A stretch of DNA of 64,000 nucleotides from Naganishia liquefaciens. Lineage: Eukaryota; Basidiomycota; Tremellomycetes; Filobasidiales; Filobasidiaceae. The first letter of the stretch is position 1, and each line of letters starts with the position of its first letter. The notes beneath the pieces are model-generated. The model saw only the letters and a program-made list of their open reading frames with translations, was not told where the DNA came from and did not search any database. Below are positions 21,798 through 33,898 of the stretch, in pieces. The translations under genes were made by a program, and so were the position numbers. Where the stretch lies: positions 434,001 through 498,000 of the forward strand of contig BLZA01000019.1 of assembly GCA_013423385.1 (NCBI GenBank), written 5' to 3'.

Positions 21798-22532
21798 ATG
21801 AAGGAGACGAGGTTGCATGAGGCTTTTCATGTATCTTTGCAGTTTCTCCAATGCATCGTATACCCGTCAACCACTTTATCTAGTCCGCACGTATTCACGG
21901 TATCGTGAGGTAAAGTCCAGCTCAAACAATGGCCCAAGCAAGACTCAACATGACCAGTTTGTCACACAGCCGATAACCGTGATCAGCGGGAGACTACAGG
22001 TCTGACGAGGGCGCGTTCTATGCATGCTTGAGGATGCTACGCAGCGTCAGCGATGCCTTAGTGGATCACGCATTCTGTATCCCAGAAGAGAAGCTCTAAT
22101 ACGCTAGACGACCAAATCATCGCCACGCGATTGACAATGATACATGCCCTGTGAACTCTGGCTCGCACCGCAAAACGACAGTATGAGCCTTGTCCTCCTC
22201 TGGTATCGAAAACTTGTCTCGGTGCAGACTCGATATCCGGTTGATGAACCGTGGACTGAACAAGGTCTATTGAGAGTCTCGCCTTTTGGGCGCCTGTATG
22301 CAGTCTAGCCGCTCTTCAATCTCGTCATGCCAGGCTTTTTGGGATTGTGTTGCCATAAGAGGGGAAAGGAAAGGAAGATAGGCGTGAATATGTCGTGGAT
22401 ACATCTGGTCTGCGTGATATTTTCCGCTTGCCATATGCATCGATTGATTTTAAGTTGAATCAACATACCGAGAACACTAGTACCCGCTATGCGTTCCACC
22501 ACTTCCTTTTCTTGACACCCATCTCGAGACGC
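21798..22532. other. Intergenic, no gene recognised
   Basis: 735 bp between the 3' ends of the DPBB gene and the minus-strand Ser/Thr-rich exon. Nothing further seen. Confidence 0.35.
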
Positions 22533-22790
22533 CTAGACGACATTGGTCTGCGTGACCGAGTTGGTTGTGGTTACTACGGGCTTGCTCTCGCCCTCGATCG
22601 GCGCGGAACTCGTGCTAGCCGTGTTCGGGCCAGAAGTGACCGGGGTCGCAATGTCGGCTGTGCTCGTTGGAGCCTGGGAGGAAGGGTTGGCGGCGGCGGT
22701 CGATGTCGATGTAGTGTCAACAATGGACGATTTGCGCGAGGGCGCTTGGAATGGCGAGACGGCCGCAGCAGCAGCACTCGTTGATGCGGG
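22533..22790 (-). CDS. Ser/Thr/Ala-rich terminal exon, hypothetical
   Basis: Minus-strand open frame of 85 codons ending with TAG at 22533-22535. It is preceded by an acceptor-like CTCCTAG at its 5' side. The product (PASTSAAAAVSPFQAP.., ..PVVTTTNSVTQTNVV) is almost wholly Ser, Thr, Ala, Pro and Val, like the stalk of a secreted or wall protein. The plus-strand frame over the same bases is also open but is Val/Ala/Glu-biased. I could not resolve the upstream exons (22791-23360), so gene start and function are unknown. Confidence 0.4.
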   Translation of the reverse strand, partial: PASTSAAAAAVSPFQAPSRKSSIVDTTSTSTAAANPSSQAPTSTADIATPVTSGPNTASTSSAPIEGESKPVVTTTNSVTQTNVV

Positions 22791-23468
22791 CTAGGAGAGA
22801 TTTGTAAGCTTGTGACTCAGAGTTGGAGCAACGCTAGATCTGCCGCTTTCCGGAGTGCGCTGAAGAGACTCGAAGTCTCCAAGAATTGAGAGCTCGACTC
22901 GATACAGCCTTTCGTGCAAGGTGCATACTAGCGGTCGAGTCGGACGGCGGAAGATCTCGTAGAACCGAATCTGGCCGTGACATCTCCGGTATGGCAAAGT
23001 CGATGCCGATGCGATGCGGGCAAAAGGCGTCGGTCACCTTTTTCGCGCGTATACGAAGCCGTTCTTACCACGGACTTTCGCTCCAGCGCCGCTTGGCATT
23101 AGTGACACAAGTCAAGCTTGCGGCTTTCGCTTGGCGACCCACAACACACGGATGATTTCGCTCATCTTCTCCTTCCTCATCTCGACGGGCGGTTCCTCTT
23201 CTCGTAGACAACCCATTCGCCCCGTCCTGCCCGGCGATCCAATGACATCTCCTCAAATGCGGAGTTCTAGCCATTCCGATGGACACTCTCTGGATTACGC
23301 CCAAAAAAATCGGCTCGTGATGCTCTCGTCTCGATGCGCTTCCCTGCCATTCGGGAATTGACAATCTTCGTGCCGTTCCCTCAAGTGGAGTCTGAAACTC
23401 CTATTACGGGCCTTGCATAAGGAGGAACGCATTCTGGGTTCCTCTTTCACCCCTCCCTGACGTCGCTT
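22791..23468. other. Unresolved region, possible upstream exons
   Basis: Several overlapping minus-strand frames look partly protein-like (for example QIRFYEIFRRPTRPLVC), but I could not join them with confidence to the Ser/Thr-rich exon. Confidence 0.3.
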
Positions 23469-24273
23469 TCACTTCCTGCGGCGCCTCAGATCGCACGCCA
23501 AAGTCGATTTCGCCACCGATGCTCGATACCTCTCTAGCCGGCTAATCCTCTCCACGTGTCGTTCTCCGATACTCACATGCTCCCCGACACTCTCGATAAC
23601 GCCCTCGACCCTCTCCACAAAACCCTTACCAGCTTCTCGAAGCATCGTTGGCCATCCCGGATGGTTGGGCGTTGCGGTTTTGGCGTCAATGGTGGATGTC
23701 ACGTTTGAGAGCGTTGCCTGAGGCGAGGGGAGCGATGAGATGCGAGCACGAGCAAGAAGCGACGCGAAGACGAGAAGAGAACCGCCGTGTGAAGACGCCG
23801 CGTCAACGGACCCGAAACTCTGTCGAGGGGAAAAAGACTCACGCCGACTCTTCCCAGCCCTTGCTCAAAGAGACCCTTGACGCCAACCTCTCCCTGGGCG
23901 CTCTTTTCTCCTTCTGCTCCCGTACTCGAAGCCTGTCCCTGCGCACGTTTTCAGCCCGAGCGTCCACAAAGTTATACAGAAAGAAAGACTTGCCTGTATC
24001 GAATGCAACACCTCCTCTGTCTTGTGCGCGACGGCATCCGTATAAGGCTTTGCGCTCTCGACAGCCTTGTTCAAGTACTATCCCCCCACGTCCTAGAAGA
24101 TCAGCAGGAGAACGACAGAGAGATGTCATCAAGGGGAGACGCACAGTTTCGGCCTGGTTGAAGAACTTCTGGATGGAAGGCGGGAGGGCTGGCTGGGCGT
24201 CGGCTGCGACGGGGTCGAGCGCGGCCGAGGGCACGGGCGCGGCTGGCTGAGCGGGGGGCTGTGTGTCTGACAT
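23469..24273 (-). CDS. Small unknown protein, about 180 residues
   Basis: Not recognised. Four exons: MSDTQPPAQPAAPVPS..KFFNQAET; YLNKAVESAKPYTDAVAHKTEEVLHSIQ; GQASSTGAEGEKSAQGEVGVKGLFEQGLGRVG; and ATLSNVTSTIDAKTATPNHP.. to a basic end DLRRRRK. It has no signal peptide or membrane segment. Repeated amphipathic stretches (NKAVESAKPYTDAVAHKTEEV; LREAGKGFVERVEGVIESVGEHV) resemble lipid-droplet or LEA-like helices. One intron (23939-23993) appears to use a GC donor. It is divergent from the bZIP gene with 310 bp between starts. Confidence 0.65.
23939..23993 (-). other. GC-AG intron in the small unknown gene
   Basis: The donor is ATACAG|GCAAGT and the acceptor GTGCGCAG|GGACAG, 55 nt, phase 0 on both sides. 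A weaker alternative is a GT donor 18 nt earlier (GAGGAG|GTGTTG). Confidence 0.6.
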
Positions 24274-24583
24274 TATGTCTGGTCTTTGTCTTTGTCGTTG
24301 CGGTGGGGCCAGCAGTGTCGGGTGATTGACCACGAGCCAGTGGTACCCAGATAACGTGAGGTACCGTACGCAGCCCCGCCCGCCCGGCGCATGACCTCAT
24401 CTGCATCCGACCCGCCCCTCTGGCCCCCGCGTGCGCTTACCCAATCAAGCAGCCCTGCCATCAAAAGCGCGCGACTCGGTTCCCCTCGCTCTAGCCTGAT
24501 GCGTAGGTAATCAACAACCTCGTCCTCGTGCTTTGCTAAGCACCTCGACACTCTCAAACCAATTCCTCGCACAAACGGCCATT
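24274..24583. promoter_or_regulatory. Divergent promoter region, small unknown gene / bZIP
   Basis: 310 bp between divergent start codons. No specific sites assigned. Confidence 0.35.
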
Positions 24584-26343
24584 ATGAGCGAGGCACAGAC
24601 GCTCATCGACGACATCGCCGCAGAGTATCCCGACTTGCGGGACCACGAGGACGAGCAGCCATTTCACCATGGCATCCCCGGCGACGAGGACGCTCAAGGC
24701 GAAGCGGAAGGAGACGGGGGACAGCCGGGGGACATGTCGGGGCTGACGGACGAGGCACTGAGGCAATTTGCGAATGCGGCGGCGATGCATTATGAGCTTG
24801 GGAGGGAGGGAGAGACGCCGTCGCACGGCAAGGAAGGTCAAGGAGCAGATGACGAGGATGCCGTTGAGGGATTGGCGAGTGGAGACGCGTACGGTGGGAA
24901 TGGCGGCGAGTTGGGTGAGCCGGGACAGGTTGTCGTGTCCGGAAGTATCCCGCCCCCACCGAGGCCGACGTATGAGACGACGCATCCGACACACCGACGG
25001 ATTGATCCGCAAGAGATGGCCACGCTTCAAGAGCCCGCGTCGGCTGCGTCCAAGAGGAAACGCCCTTCCGATGAGGAGACGTTTGAGCAGCCTCTGCAGG
25101 CGCAAGGACCCCCGAGAGGGAAGAAACAGCATCGAATGGATTTGGTCGACACGGGAATGATTGACCCATCCATTGCCAATTCGCCTGACGCCGCCGCCGG
25201 TGTGCTCTCGCCGCGCGATCTCGCACAGGCAAACATTTACACCAACACGGCATCCTCGTCCCGCATTCCTCCCGCCCTCGTGATTGCTCCCCAGCCGACG
25301 CATCAGGCTCATGCGGCAAGAGGGAGGAAACCATCGGCGAGGCACGACGAAATGATGACGATGGGAATAACCGCGGATCCCGCTGCGGAGGTCCCTGACA
25401 CCGGTCGAAAGGAGAACAAGGACGAACGGTTCGTGTGTCGGTCCTTCTCCATTTCTCTCTCGCTGAAATCCGTCTCTTAGATCCGCTCGTCGCGCAGAAC
25501 AGAACCGTCGTGCACAGCAAAACTTCCGGAAGCGAAGGGAGGAGACAATGAAGCAGCAGGAGGCGAGACTGAAGGAGCTGGAGCCGCAGCTCGAGGCGTT
25601 GCAAAGGCAGCAGGCGGAGACGCAGCTTGCAAGTACTCATTTTGCGTGACAAAAATGCCAGGGGTTGCTGACAAGATTCTCGCTCTCACCCGTCCACCGA
25701 AAAGCTCCTCGAAGCACTCAAACTAGAAAACACCGCCCTTCGTGCGGTTCTTATCCACAGCGTCAAACAAGGCGCCCGGATTCTCGACGCTCAAGGCGAG
25801 CTTATCGGATCCGCCACCGCCATCGGACTCGTCGACTCCACGACCGAAGATGACGTCCAATCGCAAACCCAGCCAGACCTCGATGGAACCGAGACGGAAA
25901 AAAACGTCAACGACGTCTACGCCGCGCTCGACCGCCTCGGCGCGCGCACGCATGTCTATGCGCGTACCATCGTCCCTGTGGTGACCGAGGACCCAACCTT
26001 CCCGTCCGCGCCACGTCATCCGGAATCCAATCCTGCGCACCTCGGCGGCGTCGCCCAGTCATCGATGCGAACGGTTCCGCATGCGTCGCATCCGCATGCA
26101 GGTCCATCATCGATCGCGCAGCAGAGGGACACACCGCATGCGTTCCCTACAACGAATCTACCGCCGTTCCCCTCCGGTCCGCAGTCCCACCCGCAGCACC
26201 AGCAGCCACAGATTGAGGAGCCGTCATCGTCGACTGTTGCGCAGATCGATCCGACTTTGGGAGCACATGGACATCCGGAGCACACGGGGGATGATTCGTT
26301 GATGATGGTGGATGCCGAGACGGGTCTCGCTTTGCCCGACTAG
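24584..26343 (+). CDS. AP-1-like fungal bZIP transcription factor
   Basis: Exons 24584-25428, 25481-25632 and 25676-26343 give 554 residues. The start follows the in-frame run and gives MSEAQTLIDDIAAEYPD. The bZIP lies at about residues 283-340: basic region RRAEQNRRAQQNFRKRREE followed by Leu/Ala heptads (LKELEPQLEALQRQQAE..). The NRRAQQNFRKRRE core is of the Yap/Pap1 type, with Asn and Arg contact residues in place. The N-terminus is acidic and the C-terminus is Pro/His/Ser-rich (about 200 residues), probably an activation region. No Cys-rich oxidative-stress domain typical of Yap1 is seen, so the regulatory input is unknown. Confidence 0.88.
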
Positions 26344-28312
26344 ATCTCGAGGGCAAACGGGAGAAATGTGCAGATATTATGACAATTGTAAAGGCAGTCA
26401 ATGTGTGTATCGGATTTGTATTGAATTATGATGATCCCTTTCCCAACCGGCTTAGCACGTCTCTGCCATTAATGACACGCTGTCGTGCATTACGACCTGG
26501 CTAATGAGCCCACTTCAATCATCGTGATGTCATAACCCGAAAATTGAAGACGTTTCCGAAGTAGCGTGGATCTTCTTCCAGCATCGAGCACTTGGTTTGT
26601 TCCGGAGTACGTGCATCGGTCGTGCAGATTTGAAAAGTAGACCAGCTCTCGGTGGCCACCGCATCGTTTCTTGCGGACGAAGAACCCGTCCACACCCCTA
26701 CCGTGGATTCAGAGTATTCATTCGGCCGTATGTATCGTAAGCTCGACTTTAGTTCAGCTGAGTTGATGCCTTCCGACTGGCTGCCTTTACCGTTCTTGAA
26801 TCTCGACGAGCTTCTTGACCATCTCGGCAGCTCTCGGCTGTTCTCTGGAGCCTGCTATATTACGAAGGCAATGCGGAAGCTATCAGGACATAATCGCTTT
26901 CTTTCGGCTGTAGGCTGTAGGGGTTATTAAAGAATCGGTATAGAGCTAGTATAGCCATGACAAGCTGTACAGCATCAGATTGACGGGTGACTGGCAGGTA
27001 TCGGCCAATTGGTTTGAGTAGTCTGCACGGCTTCGGCGAATAACAACCTGTGACGCTCGACACAGCGATCGCCGAGCGAGGTACTGTTGCAGAAGTGCAT
27101 TCGAAACTATGATCAACTATCTGTCGAGAGCGAAACATGGTCCAGTCAAGATGCTTGAGAAAGCATTCTTCGGACGGCACTACATTTGGACTTGCTCGAG
27201 AATATGGAGCAATTCGCGGCGTTTCCTCAAACCTATAGATCGAGGATCGCGGTACCTACTATGGCATCACTGTCATCTGCACTGTGAATGGTATTGGCCT
27301 TGTAATGGCTCTTGGACCAGACATGAATAGCCCTTTGAGATCAAGGGATTTGCGGAAGTGCTCGAATTGGCAGCATTAGCCGACTTGGTATTGACCTTGG
27401 TCTGCTCGGACTGCAGCTTGAAGATTCTCGGTCCGGCCGCTAACCCGGCGACTTGGCTTCCTGCTTTGGTTCCCAATTTGTACAGGAAGCTCTTGACAGC
27501 TGTATTCTGATTTTTGATATGTCGATGGCTATTCGACGTTGAGATACAGCTTGGATACTACCTAGCGGGTTATCGGACAGCGCTCTCGATGAGAGAGCTG
27601 ATGGGAGCGTTGTTTGCAGGAGCTTCTCGAGGCCTCAAGCTGGTCACGAGACAGTTGGCTGTTACAGGTTACGAGAGGCAAAGGCAACAGCCAACAGCCA
27701 ACAGCTGAGCTGACTGGGCATGCTCCTAGGCGACGCCCTCGAAAAGGACGAATGCGGAGCGGGCGGGAGAGCTGAGCTGGCAGGGGTAAGAGAGCTGGGG
27801 TAGGAGCTGGGGTAGGTAACTGGCTAGCTACATACAATTCTGCTGCTGTAACTGTATGCCTGGAAGGCGCGTCAACGCAGGACGCTGATTGGGAGCAATG
27901 ACCAAAAGCGAGCTGATCAGCGAGATTTGACATCACGTGACGTTAGCTTGCTCGCACTTTCATGTGCGAGAATCGAGGGGGCACCCGCGCTAGAGCGGCG
28001 GAGGGATTATCGGTCTGGGACTTTGGCTTGGCAACGATGATGGCGTCGCTACTGAGAAATGGGTGAGCGAAAGTCGGACAGCAGCAGCAGACGGTGAGGA
28101 GAATAGGTCAGGGTACGGCCGACTTGTGGAGCTATATTATCGCTTTGCCCACGTTTGTAGGATCATAGAAGCTACCTGACCAGACATTCCCGCCCCTCCT
28201 TTGACTCGCTGTCAGCGTCACTCCGATCGCCTTAAGAGTACAGCCGAATTCCAGTCCTTTCGATTGCTGCGCGAGAATATAATAAACATCGCCCGCTCGC
28301 CTCGCGCCCGCC
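26344..28312. other. Large intergenic region upstream of the Ca2+-ATPase
   Basis: About 2 kb with no supported gene. Around 27690-27830 there is a cluster of short repeats of the GAGCTGGGGTAG and CCAACAG types. A TATAATAAA stretch near 28277 could act as the ATPase core promoter. Short frames here lack coding character. Confidence 0.4.
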
Positions 28313-31300
28313 ATGTCTGGTCGCATCCAGCAGACAGCAATTGGCAGTTCGCCCTTTTCCTCTGAATCGACCTCGCCCGTCGACCTTGCGCCCACACTCG
28401 GTGTCAAGCCGTACTCTGCCATGTCAGTGCAGCAAGTCGAATCTAACAATACATCCAGCATGGAGAAGCCACAGCCTAGGTCCGCTCCTGCAGCCATTCC
28501 GCACAAGACAAGTGCTCTGGGCAAGCTCAAGGGCATGTTCAGGAAGAAGCAGGAGAGTGATGGGGATGATGACGACGAGGACGGCCAGCCGCAATCGACG
28601 CACATCGATCCCTCGCTCGACACGACCGATCCGACACCATTCTTGCAGAAGCCCTCCGCACTGGCCGCTCTCGTCGATCCCAAATCCTTGGCCTCTCTCG
28701 AAGCTATGGGCGGTATCGACGGCGTCATCCACAGCTTGGGCACGGATGCCGTCAACGGTCTTTCCAACATTCCCATTCCTGCCGGTGCCACTGTCGAGGA
28801 CGGTGCTTCTCGCGGCGTCAACGGTGGTGCAACGGAAAAGGGCCTTGGAGCGCAGTACAATGCTACGCTGGCCGATCGAGAACGTGTCTACGGTCGGAAC
28901 TTTGTGCCACCGAAAAAGGCAAAGAGTCTGTTCCAGCTCATGTGGGCGGCGATGAAGGACAAGGTCTTGGTGAGTAACACTTGACACCAGTTTTGATTAT
29001 TGCTAATCCTCTCTTAGATTATCTTGGGTATCGCCGCCGTCGTTTCCCTCGCTCTCGGTATCTATCAATCTGTCGGTGTTGAACCCCACCGAAACCCCGG
29101 TCCCGGATGTCCCCCCGAAGGCTGTGCTGAACCCCAAGTCGAATGGGTCGAAGGTGTCGCTATTCTCGTCGCTGTCACATTGGTCGTCATGGTTGGATCC
29201 GTCAACGATTACCAAAAGGAGCTGCAATTCAAGAAACTCAATGAGAAAAAGGACGACCGAACTTGTAATGTCATTCGTGGTGGCAAGAAGCTTGTCATCA
29301 ACACCAAGGTCGGTCTCACGGCGAGATGTATCTTACATTCGCTGACCTCTTTTCACAGGACATTGTTGTTGGTGATGTTTGCGTTCTCGAACCCGGAGAG
29401 GTTGTTCCCGTTGACGGTATCTTCTTGCGTGGTCACGATGTCAAATGCGACGAATCCGGTGCCACCGGTGAATCCGACCTGATCAAGAAGTACCCATATG
29501 AAGACTGCATCGCCGAGCGAGACAACCTCGAGCCCGGCAAGAAGCCGAAGAAGGATTGTTTCTTGCTCTCTGGCGCCAAGGTCACTGAAGGTGTAGGAGA
29601 ATACGTCGTCATTTCTGTCGGTACTACCTCGTTCAACGGTCGATTGATGATGTCGCTCCGAGGCGACGGTGAAATCACTCCTTTGCAAACCAAGCTCAAC
29701 CGACTCGCCGAATTGATCGCCACATTCGGTGCCAGCGCTGGTGGTCTTGTAAGCATCCATACAATGTCTGTTGGACTCGTTACTGACAATCACTCTAGCT
29801 CTTCTTCGCCCTCATGATCCGATTCTTCGTTCAGCTCAAGACCAAGCCCGACCGAACCGGAGACGAAAAGGGTCAGGACTTTATCAAAATCTTGATTATC
29901 TCCGTCACATTGGTTGTCGTCGCCGTCCCCGAAGGTTTGCCTCTCGCCGTCACACTCGCTTTGGCTTTCGCCACAAAGCGTATGACAAAAGAGAACCTGC
30001 TGGTCCGTGTCCTCGCTAGTTGTGAAACCATGGCTTCCACCTCGGTCATCTGCACCGACAAGACTGGTACATTGACCACCAACCAGATGGCCGTCGTCAG
30101 CGCTTCCTTCGTCGATCGACAAGTTGTCCGGGACATGGCTGAACACCCCCGCCGAATCCATTCTGATGCCGATGCCGAAGCTACCAACGAACAAGCCCTC
30201 AACGCTCAGCACCTTCGACCTGCTTTCAACCTCGCGGAGCTCAAGGATAACATCACACCCGAGCTTGCCGACTTGATCAACATGTCTGTCGCCTTGAACT
30301 CTACTGCATTCGAGCAGACCGACAAGGACACGGGTCTCGTATCCTTTGTAGGATCCAAGACTGAGTGTGCTCTGCTTGAGATGTGCGCCGAACAGGGCTG
30401 GACTTCTGCCAAGGAACTTCGAGACACCAACCCGCCCGAGCACATCTTCCCATTCAGCTCAATGCAAAAGTCTTCCGGTGCCGTCATCCGACTTCCCAAT
30501 GGTCAATTCCGACTTTTGGTTAAGGGAGCCAGTGAAATCGTTCTCGGCATGGCCAACAAGTATATCGTTACTGCCACTGAACAAGGTCTACCCACCGAAA
30601 CCCTCGATGCTGAAGTCAAGCACAGCATCGAGGACACCATTACTTTCTACGCCAAGCAGTCACTTCGAACTATCGGTCTTGCCTACGCCGATGTTCCCGA
30701 ATGGCCACCCGCTGAGTGGATTCCGGCCAACGAGGATGAGAAGGAGGCCGGTCCGCCGTTCACGCTTTTGACTCAAAACTTGACTTTCATCGGTGTCACC
30801 GCTATTGAGGACGTAAGTACAATCTTTCTCCATATCTCTATTCGCGCTGATCCATTACATTGCATTGCAGCCTCTCCGAAGTGGCGTCATTCAGGCTGTC
30901 GTCAATTGCAAGCGTGCCGGTGTTCAAGTCAAGATGTGTACCGGTGACAACGTCGTAACTGCTACTTCAATCGCCAAGCAATGCGGTATCTTCGTTCCTA
31001 ATTCCGTCGTCATCGAGGGTCCTACTTTCCGCAAACTCACCGAGTCTCAAAGGTTCGAATTGGCTCCCTCCATCTCCATCATGGCTCGATCCTCTCCTGA
31101 AGACAAGCGTATCCTGGTCGACACTCTCATGAAGCTCGGTAACGTCGTGGCTGTCACTGGTGACGGTGCCAATGATGCTCCCGCGCTCAAGAGGAGTAAT
31201 GTCGGTTTCGCCATGGGTATCGCTGGTACTGAAGTCGCCAAGGAAGCGTCAGACATTGTCATCATGGATGACTCTTTCGCATCCATCGTCAAGGCCATCA

Positions 31301-32394
31301 TCTGGGGTCGATGTGTCAACGACTCGGTCAAAAAGTTCTTGCAATTCCAGCTGTCTGTCAACGTCACCGCCGTCATCATCACCTTCTTCACCGCTGTCAT
31401 TTCCGATTCCGAAGAGTCGGTTTTGAGTGCTGTCCAGCTTCTTTGGGTTAACTTGATTATGGACACCTTTGCCGCCCTGGCTTTGGCTACCGACCCGGCT
31501 AGCGAATCGTCACTCGACCGAAAGCCTGAAAGCAAATACGCCCCTTTGTTGACAGCTGAGATGATCAAGATGATTCTCATCCAGGCGCTCTACCAGATCG
31601 TGATTTGTTTCGTTCTGCATTACGCTGGATTAAGTATCATCGGTCTCGAAGACAACGACGACACGCGAGCGGAACTCAAGGCACTTGTTTTCAACGTCTT
31701 CGTCTTTGCTCAAATCTTCAATATGATCAATAACCGACGTCTCGACCGCAAGCTCAACATCTTCGAAGGACTATTCAAGAATTACTGGTTCTTGCTGATC
31801 TTCGCTATCATGGTCGGTGGCCAAATTCTTATCGTCGAGTTCGGAGGCGCCGCGTTCCAGGTCACCCGACTTAATGGTCGCGACTGGGGAATCTCCTTGA
31901 TTGCCGGTTTCATGTCTATCCCCATCGGAGCTATCGTTCGATTGCTTCCTACTCAACCTTTGGAACGCCTCTTGATCAAGCTTCACCTCTACCCAGACCC
32001 GGACAACTTGCCTTTGTACTCGCAGGAGGCCGAAGACGAGGCTGCCCAGTACGAGTACGACACTGCATTGACCAAGGCCAAGGACGACTTGTCACTCTTC
32101 ACAACAATCCGATCCGGTTCTCGAGTCCGACTCAACCCACTCGTCAAGCGCTCTCGTGCACGGAAGATGCGAAAAGCCAACTTGCGGTACCCGGACTTGT
32201 TGACGATGGCTCCATCGCTGCTACTCGGCGCTGTTGCTGCCGGTTCACGCTGGGTATACCCCATCTCCAGCAATGATGGCGGTGATGGCACAAGTCCCAA
32301 AGAACATGGGCCCACGCAACCTTGGCAGGGTACACTTACCTTCCACCCGGAGACGGATCACACCGCTCCTCTCTTCCAAAAGTACGGCCGATAG
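28313..32394 (+). CDS. PMC1: P-type Ca2+-ATPase, PMC1/PMCA type
   Basis: Pumps Ca2+ from the cytosol, in fungi usually into the vacuole. Five exons (28313-28969, 29018-29308, 29359-29748, 29799-30812, 30871-32394) give 1291 residues. The A-domain has GATGESD, TM4 has VPEGLPLAVTLALAFATKRM, the phosphorylation site is CTDKTGTLTTNQM, the nucleotide site has LLVKGASE, the hinge is TGDGANDAPALK, and the C-terminal membrane region has QLLWVNLIMDTFAALALATD. The extension before TM1 is about 215 residues, acidic and Ser-rich, and the C-terminal tail beyond the last TM is about 150 residues. Either may be autoinhibitory, as known for PMCAs. No clear calmodulin site is called. Codon use is strongly biased, indicating high expression. 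Confidence 0.95.
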
Positions 32395-33898
32395 AAGCTG
32401 CCGGTATCCGCATCGGCAACACGAGTGTTTTTGGGTTTTATCTTTGAGCCACTATAATACGACAACCTGGCCGTTCAACAATCTTGTATGCGAATAGACG
32501 ATATACCCGCTGACTCCGGATCAGAACTCGGTTCGGCGTAGCTTTTAGACACGCTGTAAGAAATATAGCCAGTGCGCTCAAAGAGTTGTATCAAATATCT
32601 TATACCCGACGCGACTGCATACTTCTGTTTCACTGTTTTGCCAGAGTCTATCGCTCGCAACATATTGTCACAACCTTTCCTCGCCGGTCTCTCTTCGATA
32701 AATGCACCTAATTTGATAATGAATATCTGCGCCTCTTTCCAGAGTCTTATCATAATACTGTAAACAATCACCATGGAAACACCGAAAAATTCCACGATGA
32801 GATGATTGATGAGAGGAAAGCTGAGAGTACCAACAGTCAATCAATAAACAGATAAAAGGTTACGGCATGGTGCAATCTGCCGCGAACGGCATTCGATAGA
32901 GGCTTGAAACGCGTCGCGTGGTGAAGCTCGGTTGATGTGGAGAAGCTGAAGAGCGATCTGTTGAGCCGGTGGCTGTTATCTCGGCAACATTTTGCCGCCT
33001 CTTTCTCTAAACATTGTGAACATCGACATTGCCAGCACGTTGCCGATCCGCATCCCCCAAGCTGCTCCAGCAAACTCCCAAAGAGCCCCAACTCAAGAGC
33101 TAGCTGAACCACCTCGGGCAACGGTTCTTCGAGATCAAAGTGCGACGTACGATGAGACCGACAAGAGCTGCTATAGGCTGCTTGGGTTGCGCGGAGCGAC
33201 GATCAAGTTAGATATCTCCATAAGCTTTTCAGCGCCCTTTGAAAGGCTTGAAAGGCAATAGCTTTCTTTCTGTCGCGACTGGCGACTGAATCTAGTGAAC
33301 AAGCTGGCAGATTGATGGCAGTTTCAGCGGAATGCCAGCCGAGAGTGCCCAATATTATTGTGTAAGCTTGAGACTGCTACAAGCCAGGGAATCGTTTCTC
33401 GGACCCAGATACCAGCCTCACCTGCCTCCGCTAGAGTCTAGCAGCTAGTCTAGCTGAGCTAGCCGGATCGAGCAAGAGCATTTGCGCTGGCTGCACCAGG
33501 AAGGTCAAAGCTAATTCAGGGGCTCTGGAGCCGGGCTAACGGGCTAAGAACTGGGAAGCACCCGTTTCCGTCCGTCTTCTGCCAGCGTGTTGGCGCCTAA
33601 GCGCATGCGTCTGCACGCGACGCGTTTCGACACGTTTCGGACCCCTGGCGAGTGGCTGCCAGCTGGCACGCATCCCCATTCGTCGTTCTCGCTTGATATA
33701 TGCCGCCATCCCATATTGCAACCGTCATTTCCCACTCGTGTCTCAACCGCTCCTTGTCATTCTTCGTCTCACAAGTCACCTCCCCATTCGTCTCATCCAA
33801 ACAATCGTAAGTTTGAAGACTCTCGCATTACCTGGTCAAACGCTGAACCTTGTCCATCCCGCAGTCTCGTTTTTCTCCTATCAACATTCATTATCACA
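32395..33898. other. Intergenic region upstream of UGD1
   Basis: 1.5 kb with no supported gene. It includes an AGCT-rich palindromic patch near 33420-33480 (CTAGCTGAGCTAGC-type). The last 250 bp are pyrimidine-rich, as is common before highly expressed fungal genes, and likely hold the UGD1 promoter and 5' UTR. Confidence 0.4.

Noticed and set aside
24553-25652. Long minus-strand ORFs of 263 and 349 codons over the bZIP gene
   Set aside because: They are antisense shadows of a GC-rich coding region. The plus strand has the bZIP domain, introns in phase and a sensible start.
29790-30443. Minus-strand ORF of 217 codons over the Ca2+-ATPase
   Set aside because: Antisense shadow caused by biased codon use in the ATPase. 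The product has no recognisable domain.
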